The notes beneath the pieces were generated by a model, which was given only the letters and a program-made list of their open reading frames with translations, did not search any database and was not told the DNA's origin. A program made the position numbers and the translations under genes. Shown here one piece after another: positions 34,604 to 43,343 of a stretch of DNA of 64,000 nucleotides. Positions within the stretch are counted from its first letter, which is position 1; each line of letters opens with the position of its first letter. Origin of the DNA: JBEVOS01 sp044226655 (lineage in GTDB: Bacteria; Pseudomonadota; Alphaproteobacteria; Caulobacterales; Aquidulcibacteraceae); the NCBI GenBank assembly GCA_044226655.1, contig JBGAGO010000001.1:558001-622000 (forward strand). Direction: 5' to 3'.

Positions 34604-35371
34604 TTATCCGATCCGCACGCCTGTCATCGAGATCGCGCCCATGTCGATGGAATCGGTGAAAAAGCGCGCCGCTTCGCCGGGCGCGCGCTGCGCGAGCACG
34701 TAGAGCAGGGGCAGATAATGCTCCGCTGTCGGGATCGATCGCGCGGCGTCCGCATCATCCGGCGCGAACTGCGACAGCGCGCTGAGATCGTCGCGCGCGA
34801 TGGCGTCCTTCACACGGTCGTTGAAGCGCATGGCCCAATCGAGCGGCGCCGCGTTCGGCGTGCGCAGCGCCAGGCGCAGATTGTGCACGATATCGCCCGA
34901 GCCGGCGATCAGCACGCCCTCATCGCGCAGCGGCGCAAGCCGGCGCGCCAGCGCGATATGCTGATCGGCGCTGAGCGTCCGATCCAAGCTCAATTGCACG
35001 ATAGGGATGTCGGCGTTCGGGAACGCATGCATCAGCACCGACCATGTTCCGTGATCGAGGCCCCAGGCGTCGTCGCGCGTCAGCGGCGCGGGCGCGATGA
35101 GCTCTTCCACGCGCGCGACCAGCGCCGCATCGCCCGGCGCAGGGTAGCGGATGTCATAGAGCGGCTGCGGGAAGCCGGTGAAATCATGGATCGTGCGCGG
35201 CGCATCCATCGCGGTCGCTGCGGCGCCCTGCGTTTCCCAATGCGCCGAAATCATCAGCACGGCGCGCGGGCGCGGGATGTCTTCGCCCAAAGCGCGCCAC
35301 GCATCGGCGTAGGGCCCGCCGAGCGCGTTCATGGGATTGCCGTGGCCGAAGAAGATCGCGGGCATACGCAT
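34604..35371 (-). CDS. ygiD: 4,5-DOPA-extradiol-dioxygenase-like protein (LigB superfamily)
   Basis: 255 residues from ATG 35371, giving MRMPAIFFGHGNPMNAL, close to the E. coli YgiD start. An in-frame GTG at 35410 overlaps the upstream stop as GTGA and could be the coupled start. Conserved features are FFGHGNP, MISAHWET, WGLDHGTWSVL and GSGDIVHNL. These hold the histidines expected to bind the active-site metal. It would be an extradiol cleaver of catechols such as DOPA; the physiological substrate is unknown. Confidence 0.88.
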   Translation of the reverse strand: MRMPAIFFGHGNPMNALGGPYADAWRALGEDIPRPRAVLMISAHWETQGAAATAMDAPRTIHDFTGFPQPLYDIRYPAPGDAALVARVEELIAPAPLTRDDAWGLDHGTWSVLMHAFPNADIPIVQLSLDRTLSADQHIALARRLAPLRDEGVLIAGSGDIVHNLRLALRTPNAAPLDWAMRFNDRVKDAIARDDLSALSQFAPDDADAARSIPTAEHYLPLLYVLAQRAPGEAARFFTDSIDMGAISMTGVRIG

Positions 35372-35406
35372 CGCGCTTACATGGGCCGGCGCGCTCCGCC
35401 GTTCAA

Positions 35407-36537
35407 TCACGGTCCCGTATAGGTCGCGCGCGGGCGGATGACGCGGCCGGACATGCGCTGCTCCATGGCATGCGCCAGCCAGCCCACCATGCGGCCCGCC
35501 GCGAACAGCACGAATGGCGCATCGCGCGGCAGATCGAGCTCCACCGTCAGCGCCGCAAGCGCCATATCGACATTCGGCGCCATATCGGTGGCGTCTTCAG
35601 CCGCCGCGATCGCTTCGGCGAGCGCCGGCCTGAGCGCCATCGCGGTCAATAGCGAGGCGGCGCGCGGATCGCCCTGCGGATAGAGCGCGTGGCCCATCGC
35701 GGGCACGCTTTCTGCGCGCGCCAGCACGCTCTTGATGGTCGCCGCCGCGCCATCGCGCGCGGCCGCCTCAAGATAGTTGAGCGCACGCGCGGCCGCTTCG
35801 CCGTGCAGCGGGCCAGTGAGCGTCGAATAGCCGGCGAGCGCGGCGGCGGCGAGCGGCGCGCCAGTCGAGGCCGCCACGCGCGCCGCGAACGTCGAGGGAT
35901 TGAGTTCGTGATCGGCGACGAGCACGAGCGCGCGCCGGATGATGTCGGCATGTTTCTTCGGCACGTTCCAGAACGTGGCCAGACGCTGATGGAAGAGCCC
36001 GGTTCCCCGCGCGCCCGCCAGCGCATCGGCCATGCCGAACAGGAGATCGAAGGATTCTTCAGCGAGCGCCGCGCCTGGCCGCCCAAAGCTCGGCGCATCT
36101 TCGGCGACGCGCCGCGCCAGGAAGGCGAGGCCGCGCGCTTTCGCGCTCGCGCCCGCAGGCACGAGGCTGCGCGCCGGCTTCGGCGCCCAATCCGCGCTCT
36201 GCGCCCAGAGCAGGCGTGCGGTGTCTTCCAGCGTGGCGCGCTCGGCCCAGGTCACAGCGTCGGCGCCGCGATAGATCAGCCGGCCCTCACGCACCGTGGC
36301 GATCGCGGAGACGAGCACCGGATCGCCCCACGAGATGGCGCGTGCGGCGATGTCGGCGCTGCGGCGGCCGTCGCGCTTGCGCTGCGCCAGCGAGTTGATG
36401 TCGCTCGCCGCGTAAAGGCTGGTGCGGGGATCGTGTTCCGCCGGCCGCGCGGAGACGAGGCCCCGGCTCACATAGGCGTAGAGCGTCTGCGGCTTGACCC
36501 GCAGGCGGGCGAGGGCGTCATCGCGAGTCAGCCACAT
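35407..36537 (-). CDS. Citrate synthase-like protein with N-terminal helix-turn-helix
   Basis: 376 residues. Residues 1-60 (LTRDDALARLRVKPQTLYAYVSRGLVSARP) form an excisionase/MerR-like helix-turn-helix. The rest is a citrate synthase fold with the first catalytic His in GPLHGEAA. The second His, H283 (PAMGHALYPQGDPRA), is present, but the usual following Arg is Ala284; D324 is in APNVDMAL. Loss of the Arg of the GHR motif may alter oxaloacetate/citrate binding. It is divergent from a second citrate synthase gene with an intervening palindrome. A regulatory or heteromeric role is inferred. Confidence 0.88.
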   Translation of the reverse strand: MWLTRDDALARLRVKPQTLYAYVSRGLVSARPAEHDPRTSLYAASDINSLAQRKRDGRRSADIAARAISWGDPVLVSAIATVREGRLIYRGADAVTWAERATLEDTARLLWAQSADWAPKPARSLVPAGASAKARGLAFLARRVAEDAPSFGRPGAALAEESFDLLFGMADALAGARGTGLFHQRLATFWNVPKKHADIIRRALVLVADHELNPSTFAARVAASTGAPLAAAALAGYSTLTGPLHGEAAARALNYLEAAARDGAAATIKSVLARAESVPAMGHALYPQGDPRAASLLTAMALRPALAEAIAAAEDATDMAPNVDMALAALTVELDLPRDAPFVLFAAGRMVGWLAHAMEQRMSGRVIRPRATYTGP

Positions 36538-36545
36538 AATTGATT

Positions 36546-36559
36546 ATCTTGATCAAGAT
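36546..36559. promoter_or_regulatory. Perfect 14-bp palindrome between divergent citrate-synthase genes
   Basis: ATCTTGATCAAGAT is self-complementary and sits 9 bp upstream of the HTH-citrate synthase start. It lies 64 bp upstream of the divergent citrate synthase start, in an AT-rich patch. It is a plausible binding site for a dimeric regulator, possibly the HTH domain of the neighbouring protein. This is inferred from position only. Confidence 0.5.
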
Positions 36560-36623
36560 TGACGATTGCAGGTCATCATCCATGTTGAGCAGCGGATTTC
36601 AAGCGTAAAAGAAGGAAGCCGTG

Positions 36624-37694
36624 ATGGATGCGGGCCTTGAGAATGTGATCGCCGCCGAAACCGTACTCTCGGATGTCGATGGCGAAGCCGGCCGCCTCGT
36701 CATTCGCGGCCATGATCTGGCCGAGCTCGCCGGCCGCGCCTCCTATGAAGAGGTGCTGCACCTGCTGTGGGACGGCTTCTTCAAGGATTTACCCGCGCGC
36801 GCGCTGATGCGTGAAGCGCTGGGCGCGGCGCGCGTGCGCGCCTTCGCGCGCCTGCCGGCGCTGCCGAAGGATTTGGGCGCCGTCGAGCAATTGCGCATCG
36901 GCCTTGCGCATCAGCCCGACGGCGATGCGCTCAACATCGCGCTCGATCTGGCCGCGACCGGCGCCGTGCACACGGCCGCGATCGCGCGGCTGCGCCAGGG
37001 CCTTGCGCCGATCGCGCCGGATGCGTCGCTGTCGCACGCGGCGGATTTCCTACGCATGCTGCGGGGCGTGCGCGCCAGCGAGGCCGAGGCCGCCGCGCTC
37101 GATTGCTATCTCGTCACCGTCGCCGATCACGGCTTGAACGCCTCGACCTTCGCGGCGCGCGTGGTGGCGTCGACGCAGGCGGGGCTGGCTTCCGCCGCGA
37201 TCGCCGGGCTCTGCGCCCTAAAAGGCCCGCTGCACGGCGGCGCGCCGGGGCCGGTGCTCGATATGATCGATTCCATCGGCGCGCCGGAACATGCCGAAGC
37301 CTGGATCGATGCGGCGCTGACGCGCGGCGATCGCCTGATGGGCTTTGGCCACCGGGTCTATCACGTGCGCGATCCGCGCGCCGATGCGCTCAAGGCTGCG
37401 GTCGCGCGCTTGCCGAAGACGTCCGGCCGGCTCGCCTTCGCCGAAGCGATCGAGACCACGGCGCTTACGAGTCTGCGCCAGAAATATCCGACGCGGCGTC
37501 TCGAGACCAATGTCGAATTCTATACCGCGCTGCTGCTCGAAGCGCTGGCCATTCCGCGCGAAACCTTCACCTGCGTGTTCGCTTGCGGCCGTCTCGGCGG
37601 CTGGATCGCGCACGCGCGCGAACAGATCGAAACCAAGCGCCTGGTGCGACCCAAGAGCCTCTATGTTGGGCCAAGGCCCCGCGCAGCGGCGTGA
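36624..37694 (+). CDS. Citrate synthase/methylcitrate synthase paralogue
   Basis: 356 residues from ATG 36624, with GAAGGA at a good distance; a GTG one codon earlier is possible. The first catalytic His is in KGPLHGGA, and H243-R244 in GFGHRVYHVRDPR. The third position, normally Asp in NVDF, is Glu298 in ETNVEFYTALLL. It lacks the N-terminal extension of type II enzymes. It could make citrate or methylcitrate; no prp genes are nearby. Pairing with the divergent HTH paralogue suggests a joint function. Confidence 0.88.
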   Translation: MDAGLENVIAAETVLSDVDGEAGRLVIRGHDLAELAGRASYEEVLHLLWDGFFKDLPARALMREALGAARVRAFARLPALPKDLGAVEQLRIGLAHQPDGDALNIALDLAATGAVHTAAIARLRQGLAPIAPDASLSHAADFLRMLRGVRASEAEAAALDCYLVTVADHGLNASTFAARVVASTQAGLASAAIAGLCALKGPLHGGAPGPVLDMIDSIGAPEHAEAWIDAALTRGDRLMGFGHRVYHVRDPRADALKAAVARLPKTSGRLAFAEAIETTALTSLRQKYPTRRLETNVEFYTALLLEALAIPRETFTCVFACGRLGGWIAHAREQIETKRLVRPKSLYVGPRPRAAA

Positions 37695-37719
37695 ACGCCC
37701 GCGCGTGGCGGCGTGAACT

Positions 37720-38466
37720 CTACGCCTTCTTCTTCGTGAACGCGCCGATGCGCTCGCGCATGTCGGGGCCAACGCCGGGATTGTTGTAGACCTCGTGCGA
37801 GAGGCCGGCGGGCAGGCTCATGCCGTCCGTGTCGCGCGTGAGGCGCTTATTGGCGCGATGGCTGAACCAGGAATTCGCGAGCACGCTTTGCGCGAAGGCT
37901 TCAACATCGGCGTCGAACGACGCTTCGGGAAAGCAGGCATTCGCAAGTCCGATCGCGGCGGCTTCCTCGCCGCTATAGGTGCGGCAGGTCAGCATCATCT
38001 CCATCGCCTTGGCTTGGCCGATGCGGCGCGGCAGGCGTTGCGACAAACCCCAGATTGGCGTCAGCGCCCATTTGGCGTGCGTGTCGGCGAATTTGGCGCT
38101 GCTGCTGGCGAGGATTACATCGCCCGCCAGCGCGAGTTCGAGCGCGCCGGTGTAGCAATGGCCATGCACCGCGCTGATCACCGGCTGCGGCAGGTTGGCG
38201 AGCTTCTCGATCACATGGCTTTGAAAATTCGGCCGCGGCAGCTTTTCGCCCGACGCGATGTCGCCGAGATCATGCCCAGCCGAAAAACATTTGCCCGCGC
38301 CGCGCACGATCACCAGGCCGATCTTCTCGGTCTCGCGCGCCAGCGCATCGATGTGCGCATCGAGATCGTGAAACACCGCCACGTTGAGGCTGTTGAGCTT
38401 GTCCGGCCGATTGAGAATGAGGGTCGCGGCCCCGTCCTTGTCTTCGCGCAGCACCAAGCCGGCCAT
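37720..38466 (-). CDS. Enoyl-CoA hydratase/isomerase family protein
   Basis: 248 residues, the standard crotonase length. LNRPDKLNSLNVAVF, CFSAGHDLGD (oxyanion hole), and NLPQPVISAVHGHCYTGALELALAGDVILAS with GALELA replacing the more common GGGxEL. The catalytic-Glu positions of true hydratases are not clear, so an isomerase or other crotonase activity is possible. Confidence 0.9.
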   Translation of the reverse strand: MAGLVLREDKDGAATLILNRPDKLNSLNVAVFHDLDAHIDALARETEKIGLVIVRGAGKCFSAGHDLGDIASGEKLPRPNFQSHVIEKLANLPQPVISAVHGHCYTGALELALAGDVILASSSAKFADTHAKWALTPIWGLSQRLPRRIGQAKAMEMMLTCRTYSGEEAAAIGLANACFPEASFDADVEAFAQSVLANSWFSHRANKRLTRDTDGMSLPAGLSHEVYNNPGVGPDMRERIGAFTKKKA

Positions 38467-38582
38467 CGCAATCCTCCTGTTTTGCGGCAGCCTAGCGCGG
38501 AGAGGTCCACAAGGTCGATTGACGCGCCCGGCCCCGAGCGGTATGAGCCCGCCCTTCGTTCGAAATCTTCTGCCTGGAAGCC

Positions 38583-38855
38583 ATGGCCAATACCTCGTCC
38601 GCCAAGAAAGCCATCCGCCGCGACGCGCGCCGCACTGCGGTGAATGCTGCCCGGCGGTCGCGGGTGCGGACGTTCTGGCGGAAGCTCGAAGATGCGCTCG
38701 CCTCGGGCGACGCCCAGGCCGCCCAGGCGGCGTTCCAATCGGCCCAGTCCGAAACCATGCGGGCGGTCAGCCGCGGCGTGTTCCACAAGAACACCGGCGC
38801 CCGCAAAGTCGCGCGCCTGGCCGCGCGCGTGAAGGCGCTCTCCGCCTCCAAGTAA
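38583..38855 (+). CDS. rpsT: 30S ribosomal protein S20
   Basis: 90 residues starting MANTSSAKKAIRRDARRTAVN, very basic and helical. RRSRVRTFWRKLEDAL and the C-terminal HKNTGARKVARLAARVKAL match bacterial S20, which binds 16S rRNA early in 30S assembly. rpsT just upstream of dnaA is a common alphaproteobacterial arrangement. A GC-rich hairpin with a T-rich tail follows. Confidence 0.96.
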   Translation: MANTSSAKKAIRRDARRTAVNAARRSRVRTFWRKLEDALASGDAQAAQAAFQSAQSETMRAVSRGVFHKNTGARKVARLAARVKALSASK

Positions 38856-38872
38856 CGTCGCAAAGGCGTTAT

Positions 38873-38900
38873 CGGCGCGTCGCCGCGCCGTCATTTTCAT
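38873..38900 (+). terminator. Probable rho-independent terminator of rpsT
   Basis: A 7-bp stem CGGCGCG / CGCGCCG with loop TCGC (38873-38890) is followed by tcattttcatt. It lies 18 bp after the rpsT stop. The T tract is interrupted, so efficiency is uncertain. Confidence 0.6.
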
Positions 38901-39224
38901 TCCTTGCAAACCGCGAATTTCATGACCGAAAGTCATTGAAACTCGTCCGTTTTCGGACAAAACGCACGCCTCGGCTTTTGCCCTCCATTCCGCGCAAAGA
39001 GAGGAAAAAGCAGACGCAATATCAACGGGTTGAGCGACATCTCCCCAGTGGTAAATCGATCGTAATTTTTAACCGCTTGCGCTGAAATTCGCTGGGGCTA
39101 AAGTCCTCCCCAAGCCGGCGATATGACCGCCGGAATTCACCAGTGAGGAGAGGCGCGGAAGCGTCGGGGCGGCGCATAGGTTCGCCCCGAACGGGGGAGT
39201 TTTGCCAAGGGGCTAGGATGGCTG
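38901..39224 (+). promoter_or_regulatory. dnaA upstream region: AT-rich patch, putative promoter and structured leader
   Basis: An AT-richer segment (about 38890-39090, including cgtaatttttaacc) is followed by a possible promoter. Its elements are TTGCGC at 39077 and CTAAAG at 39098, with a short 15-bp spacer. Two perfect hairpins then precede dnaA: CCGGCG/CGCCGG at 39115-39133 and CGGGGCG/CGCCCCG at 39165-39189. An AGGA site lies 7 nt before the dnaA ATG. The region could host part of the origin, but no good TTATCCACA-type boxes were found. Leader-based control of dnaA is plausible since Caulobacter dnaA has a long leader. Confidence 0.45.
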
Positions 39225-40685
39225 ATGGAGCTGTCCGGCGATGTGAACACCAAGGGGGCTTACGTGTTCCAAAGCGATGAAGCGTCCCGCCGGGGTCCGG
39301 CAGGGGCAGGAGCCGCTCGCGCCTATGCGGCGGTGCGAAAGGAGCTCCTTTCGGAGTTCGGCGCGGACTTCTACCGCGCGTTTATCGATCGGCTGCGGCT
39401 GGCCTCGGGCGAGGACCGCTCGCTGCTGTTCGTGGCGGATTCACCCTTTGCGCGGGATCAGCTGCGCCAGCGCGCCCAGATGCGCCTGGAAGCGCGCCTG
39501 CGGGCCTATCTGCCGGATCTGGCGCACACCGACATCGTGCTCGACGGCGATCTCGACGATGAGCTGCGGGCGGTGTTGTCGGCCCCGGCCATCGAGGCGA
39601 TCGATCCGGCGTCCGACGCCGGCGCGCCGGTCGCGCCCGCGCCGCAGCAGCACTCGCAGACTTTCGAAACCTTCTGCACCGATCCCACGAATTTCCGCGC
39701 CGCCACGGTGGCGCAGATGATCGCGTCCGGCGCCGGCATGGCGTTCCCGCTGACGCTGATCTACGGCGCGCCCGGCTGCGGCAAGACGCATCTGTTGAAC
39801 GCGATCAAATACGCGATCGAAACCGGCGGCAGCGGCCGCGAAGTGCTGCTGATGTGGTCGCAGGAATTCCTGGAGCATTTCCAGTCGTCGCTGAAGCGCG
39901 ACAGCGCGGCCTTCAAAGCCATGGTGCGCAAGCCGCAGATCATCCTGCTCGACGATCTCCAGCGCATCTTCGGCAAGAAGGCGACCGAAGAAGAGGCGCT
40001 GGCGACGATCGCGATCATGATGCAGCAAGGTCGCCAAGTCGTGATTACGGCCGATACGCATGCCGATGGCATGAACGGCCTCGATGAGCGCCTGCGCCGC
40101 CTGCTGAAGGGCGCGACGGCGTGCGAGGTGACGGAGCCGGATGTCGCGCTGCGCCGCCGCATTCTCGAACAGCGCGTCGCGCACTATGCGCGCCATACGC
40201 CCGGCTTCCGCGTTGCGCCGGAAGCGCTGGACATGATCGCCGAACGGCTGCCCGTTTCAGGACGGGAGCTTGATGGCGCCGTGGGTCAATTGGTTGTCGA
40301 AACGAAAGTGAATGGAGGGCTCGAAGTGACCATGGAGGTGGCCGAGACCGCGCTGAAGGGCAAACTTGCCAATCTCGCGGAAAAGCGGGTGACGATCCAG
40401 CAAGTCCAGAAGAGCGTCGCCGCGCATTTCAACATGTCGGTCGATGAGCTGCTGACGCGCACCCGCCAGCAGAGCATTGCGCGCCCGCGCCAGATCGCGA
40501 TGTATCTCGCGCTCAAGATCGCCAAGCGCTCCCTGCCGTATACCGGGGAAAAATTCGGCGGCTTCGACCACACGACCGTGATGTTCGCGCGGAACAAATT
40601 CGAGAAGCTCTACAACGAGGACCTCGTCGTCCGCGCCGAGCTTGATGAAATCACGCGCAAGATCCGCCGCGACGCACAGGATTGA
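39225..40685 (+). CDS. dnaA: Chromosomal replication initiator protein DnaA
   Basis: 486 residues from ATG 39225. Domain I is at about 25-110, followed by a Pro/Ala linker. The AAA+ core has Walker A Y180-GAPGCGKTHLLNAIK (K187) and Walker B ILLDDLQRIFG (D243). The C-terminal DNA-binding domain contains SIARPRQIAMYLALKIAKRSLPYTGEKFGGFDHTTV. DnaA opens oriC and loads the helicase. Two features are unusual. Walker A reads APGCGKT rather than the common GVGLGKT. F447 replaces the Arg normally found in the GGRDHTTV signature of the DNA-recognition helix. dnaN follows 146 bp downstream. Confidence 0.95.
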   Translation: MELSGDVNTKGAYVFQSDEASRRGPAGAGAARAYAAVRKELLSEFGADFYRAFIDRLRLASGEDRSLLFVADSPFARDQLRQRAQMRLEARLRAYLPDLAHTDIVLDGDLDDELRAVLSAPAIEAIDPASDAGAPVAPAPQQHSQTFETFCTDPTNFRAATVAQMIASGAGMAFPLTLIYGAPGCGKTHLLNAIKYAIETGGSGREVLLMWSQEFLEHFQSSLKRDSAAFKAMVRKPQIILLDDLQRIFGKKATEEEALATIAIMMQQGRQVVITADTHADGMNGLDERLRRLLKGATACEVTEPDVALRRRILEQRVAHYARHTPGFRVAPEALDMIAERLPVSGRELDGAVGQLVVETKVNGGLEVTMEVAETALKGKLANLAEKRVTIQQVQKSVAAHFNMSVDELLTRTRQQSIARPRQIAMYLALKIAKRSLPYTGEKFGGFDHTTVMFARNKFEKLYNEDLVVRAELDEITRKIRRDAQD

Positions 40686-40831
40686 ACCTGGCGCGCCGCG
40701 GGGCGCGCAAGGGGGCTTTAGCGCCGCGCGGCTTCTGCTAGGGTTCCGTCCCCCGACTCGCTTGGGCGAAGCGGGGGACGGACCAGCAGGCTGGCGCAGA
40801 ACCGCGTCTTGCCCTCGTTCAGGATGGTGAA

Positions 40832-41953
40832 ATGCGGCTGACCATCGAGCGCGCTTCCTTGCTGAAGGCGCTCAATCACGTGCAAAGCGTCGTCGAGCGC
40901 CGGAACACGATTCCTATCCTGTCCAACGTGCTTTTGGCGACCCAGGATGGCGCGCTCCGCCTGACCGCGACGGATCTGGACATCGAGGTCGCCGAATCCG
41001 TCAGCGCCGAGGTTGAGCGGCCGGGCCAGATCACGGCGCCCGCGCACTATCTCTACGATTTCATCCGCAAATTGCCAGAGAGCCAGCCTGTGCGGCTGGA
41101 GGTGACGGGCGACGATCCGCGCCTGTTCATCGCCGCCGGCAAGGCGAAGCTCCAGCTGCCCGTGCTGCCCGCCGCCGATTTCCCGATCATGCCGGGCGAC
41201 GATTACGAAAACCGCTTCGAGATCGATCCGGTCTCGCTCGGGCGCCTCATCGATAAAACGCGCTTCGCGATCTCGACGGAAGAGACGCGCTATTATCTCA
41301 ATGGCATCTATCTGCACACGGTGGCTGTCGATGGCGCGACCATGCTGCGCGGCGTCGCCACCGATGGCGTGCGCATGGCGCTGGCGGATGCGGAGGCGCC
41401 GGCGGGCGCCAAGGGCATGCCGGGCGTGATCGTGCCGCGCAAGACCATCGCCGAATTGCGCCGCCTGCTCGATGCGGCCTCCGATCTGGTCGAGGTCGCG
41501 GTGTCGAGCCAGAAGATTCGCTTCGCTTGCGGCGACGCCGTGCTCACGTCTAAACTGATCGACGGCTCGTTCCCGGAATACGGCCGCGTCATCCCGAAGA
41601 ACAATGACCGCAAGCTGAAGATCGAAAACACCGCATTCAAAGCCGCGGTCGATCGTGTCTCAACCGTCTCGGCCGAGCGTTCGCGCTCGGTGCGGCTCGC
41701 CATCGAGGCCGACAAGGTCACGCTCACCGTCAACAATCCCGACGCCGGCGTCGCGACCGAGGATTTGCCGGCAGATTATGCCTCCGAGTCCACCGAGATC
41801 GGCTTCAACGCGCGTTATCTCATCGACGTCGCCGAACAGATCGAAGGCGAGAATTTCACCTTCGAACTCGCCGCCGATCCCGTCGCGCCCGCTTTGGTGC
41901 GCGATGAGGCCGATGCGCATGCGCTCTACGTGCTGATGCCGCTCAGGGTGTGA
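40832..41953 (+). CDS. dnaN: DNA polymerase III beta subunit (sliding clamp)
   Basis: 373 residues with three clamp domains. It begins MRLTIERASLLKALNHVQSVVERRNTIPILSNVLL. DFPIMPGDDYE and RYYLNGIYLH occur in the middle, and the C terminus ends ALYVLMPLRV. The ring dimer tethers Pol III to DNA. It lies downstream of dnaA as in many bacteria; a family B repeat separates it from recF. Confidence 0.97.
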   Translation: MRLTIERASLLKALNHVQSVVERRNTIPILSNVLLATQDGALRLTATDLDIEVAESVSAEVERPGQITAPAHYLYDFIRKLPESQPVRLEVTGDDPRLFIAAGKAKLQLPVLPAADFPIMPGDDYENRFEIDPVSLGRLIDKTRFAISTEETRYYLNGIYLHTVAVDGATMLRGVATDGVRMALADAEAPAGAKGMPGVIVPRKTIAELRRLLDAASDLVEVAVSSQKIRFACGDAVLTSKLIDGSFPEYGRVIPKNNDRKLKIENTAFKAAVDRVSTVSAERSRSVRLAIEADKVTLTVNNPDAGVATEDLPADYASESTEIGFNARYLIDVAEQIEGENFTFELAADPVAPALVRDEADAHALYVLMPLRV

Positions 41954-41988
41954 GCGGACGTCGCCGTCACGTGCTTAGCCATATCCGC

Positions 41989-42165
41989 ACCCCCTCCCCG
42001 GGGGGGGTGGGGGCAGGGGGTGGGGCGAATCCCAACGGTCGACGATCCGGCGCCTCGTGCGAGTGTTTTCAAGCGACGCGAAAGGTCTTCGTGTGCGCAT
42101 TCAAGCGACAGATGTCGCGGTTCACCCCACCCCCCGCCCCCCCCCTCCCCTCGCGGGGAGGGGGA
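41989..42165. repeat. Palindromic intergenic repeat, family B (copy 2)
   Basis: The left part accccctccccgggggggg and the right part cctcccctcgcggggagggg are complementary to each other and to copy B1. The inner aggggg-tggggcga pairs with ttcaccccacccccc. This copy sits between co-directional dnaN and recF, so it may attenuate read-through or stabilise the dnaN message. Confidence 0.85.
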
Positions 42166-42195
42166 GTGGCGCGGCGCGGCAGAAGCTATTGCGCC

Positions 42196-43338
42196 ATGAG
42201 TTCGCCGCGCCTCTCCGTCGCGCGGCTCGCCGCGAGCGATTTCCGCAATCACCGCGCGCTCGATCTCGCGCTCGATGCGCGGCCGGTGTGCCTCTTCGGG
42301 CCCAATGGCGCGGGCAAGACCAACATTCTCGAAGCGCTCACCATGCTGGCGCCGGGCAGGGGCCTGCGCGGCGCCGCCGTGCTCGATGTGGCGCGCCTCG
42401 GCGATGAAGAGCGCGCGCGGCCGTGGAGCGTGTCGGCGCTGATGGAGGCCGATGGCGCGCGCCTCACGCTGGGCGCCGGCGCCGAACGTGCGCCCGATGG
42501 AAGCATCAAGCGCATCGCCCGTCTCGATGGCCGCCCTGCGACGGCCGGCGAGCTCGCGCGCGTCGCGCGCATGACCTGGCTCACGCCCGCGATGGACCGC
42601 ATCTTCTCCGGCCCCGCCGGCGATCGCCGCCGCTTCTTCGATCGCCTCGTGCTCGGCCGCGCGCCCGAGCACGGCGCGGCGGCGGCCGCCTATGAGCGTA
42701 GCCTGCGCGAACGCCAGCGTCTGCTGAACGACAACGCGTTCGACGATGCCTGGCTCAATGCGCTCGAACGCGAAATGGCGGCCCATGGCGCCGCGCTTGC
42801 CGCCGCGCGCGTCGAAACGTTGGCGCGCCTGCAGGATGCGATCGACGCGCGGCCCGAAGGCGCGTTCCCGAAAGCGCTGCTCGCGCTCGAAGGCGCGCTC
42901 GAAGCGGAATTTTCACGGGGTGCGAAAAGCGCCGATGTCGAAGCGCGCTTCCTCGCGCTGCTGCGCGACATGCGCGGGCGCGATGCCGGCGCCGGCCGCG
43001 CGCTCGATGGTCCGCACCGCAGCGATCTCATCGTGCGCCACGCGCCGAAGAACATGCCGGCGGATCAGTGCTCGACCGGCGAACAGAAGGCGCTGCTGAT
43101 CGGCCTCATCCTGGCGCATGCGCGCGCGCTCGCCGATGACGCCGGCCCCGCGCTCATCCTCATCGACGAAGCCGCCGCGCATCTGGACGCTGACCGCCGC
43201 GCCGCGCTGTTTGAAGAGCTCCTCGCTGGCGCCGGCCAAGCCTGGCTCACCGGCACCGACCGCGCCCTGTTCGAAGCGTTCGGTGATCGCGCGCAGATGG
43301 TGGAGGTCAGAGACGGCGAGGCGCGCCTCGCCTCCTAG
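42196..43338 (+). CDS. recF: DNA replication and repair protein RecF
   Basis: 380 residues from ATG 42196; the longer frame runs through repeat B2 and is rejected. SMC-like ATPase: Walker A GPNGAGKTNILEAL, signature CSTGEQKALLIGLI, Walker B ALILIDEAAAHLD. RecF loads RecA at gaps with RecO and RecR. The conserved SVARLAASDFRNHRALDL start matches the family. It sits in the dnaA-dnaN-recF-gyrB cluster. Confidence 0.95.
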   Translation: MSSPRLSVARLAASDFRNHRALDLALDARPVCLFGPNGAGKTNILEALTMLAPGRGLRGAAVLDVARLGDEERARPWSVSALMEADGARLTLGAGAERAPDGSIKRIARLDGRPATAGELARVARMTWLTPAMDRIFSGPAGDRRRFFDRLVLGRAPEHGAAAAAYERSLRERQRLLNDNAFDDAWLNALEREMAAHGAALAAARVETLARLQDAIDARPEGAFPKALLALEGALEAEFSRGAKSADVEARFLALLRDMRGRDAGAGRALDGPHRSDLIVRHAPKNMPADQCSTGEQKALLIGLILAHARALADDAGPALILIDEAAAHLDADRRAALFEELLAGAGQAWLTGTDRALFEAFGDRAQMVEVRDGEARLAS

Positions 43339-43343
43339 CATCC

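Noticed and set aside
36538..36565. FNR/FixK box between the citrate synthase genes
   Set aside because: TTGAT...ATCAA elements occur, but with the wrong spacing; the 14-bp perfect palindrome explains the symmetry better.
39055..39080. CtrA box (TTAA-N7-TTAAC) upstream of dnaA
   Set aside because: A single TTAACC is present, but the partner TTAA at the required distance is missing.
38856..39224. oriC with DnaA boxes
   Set aside because: No TTATCCACA-like cluster was seen; the best matches (agtggtaaa, gttatcggc) are too weak. Gene order alone does not prove the origin is here.
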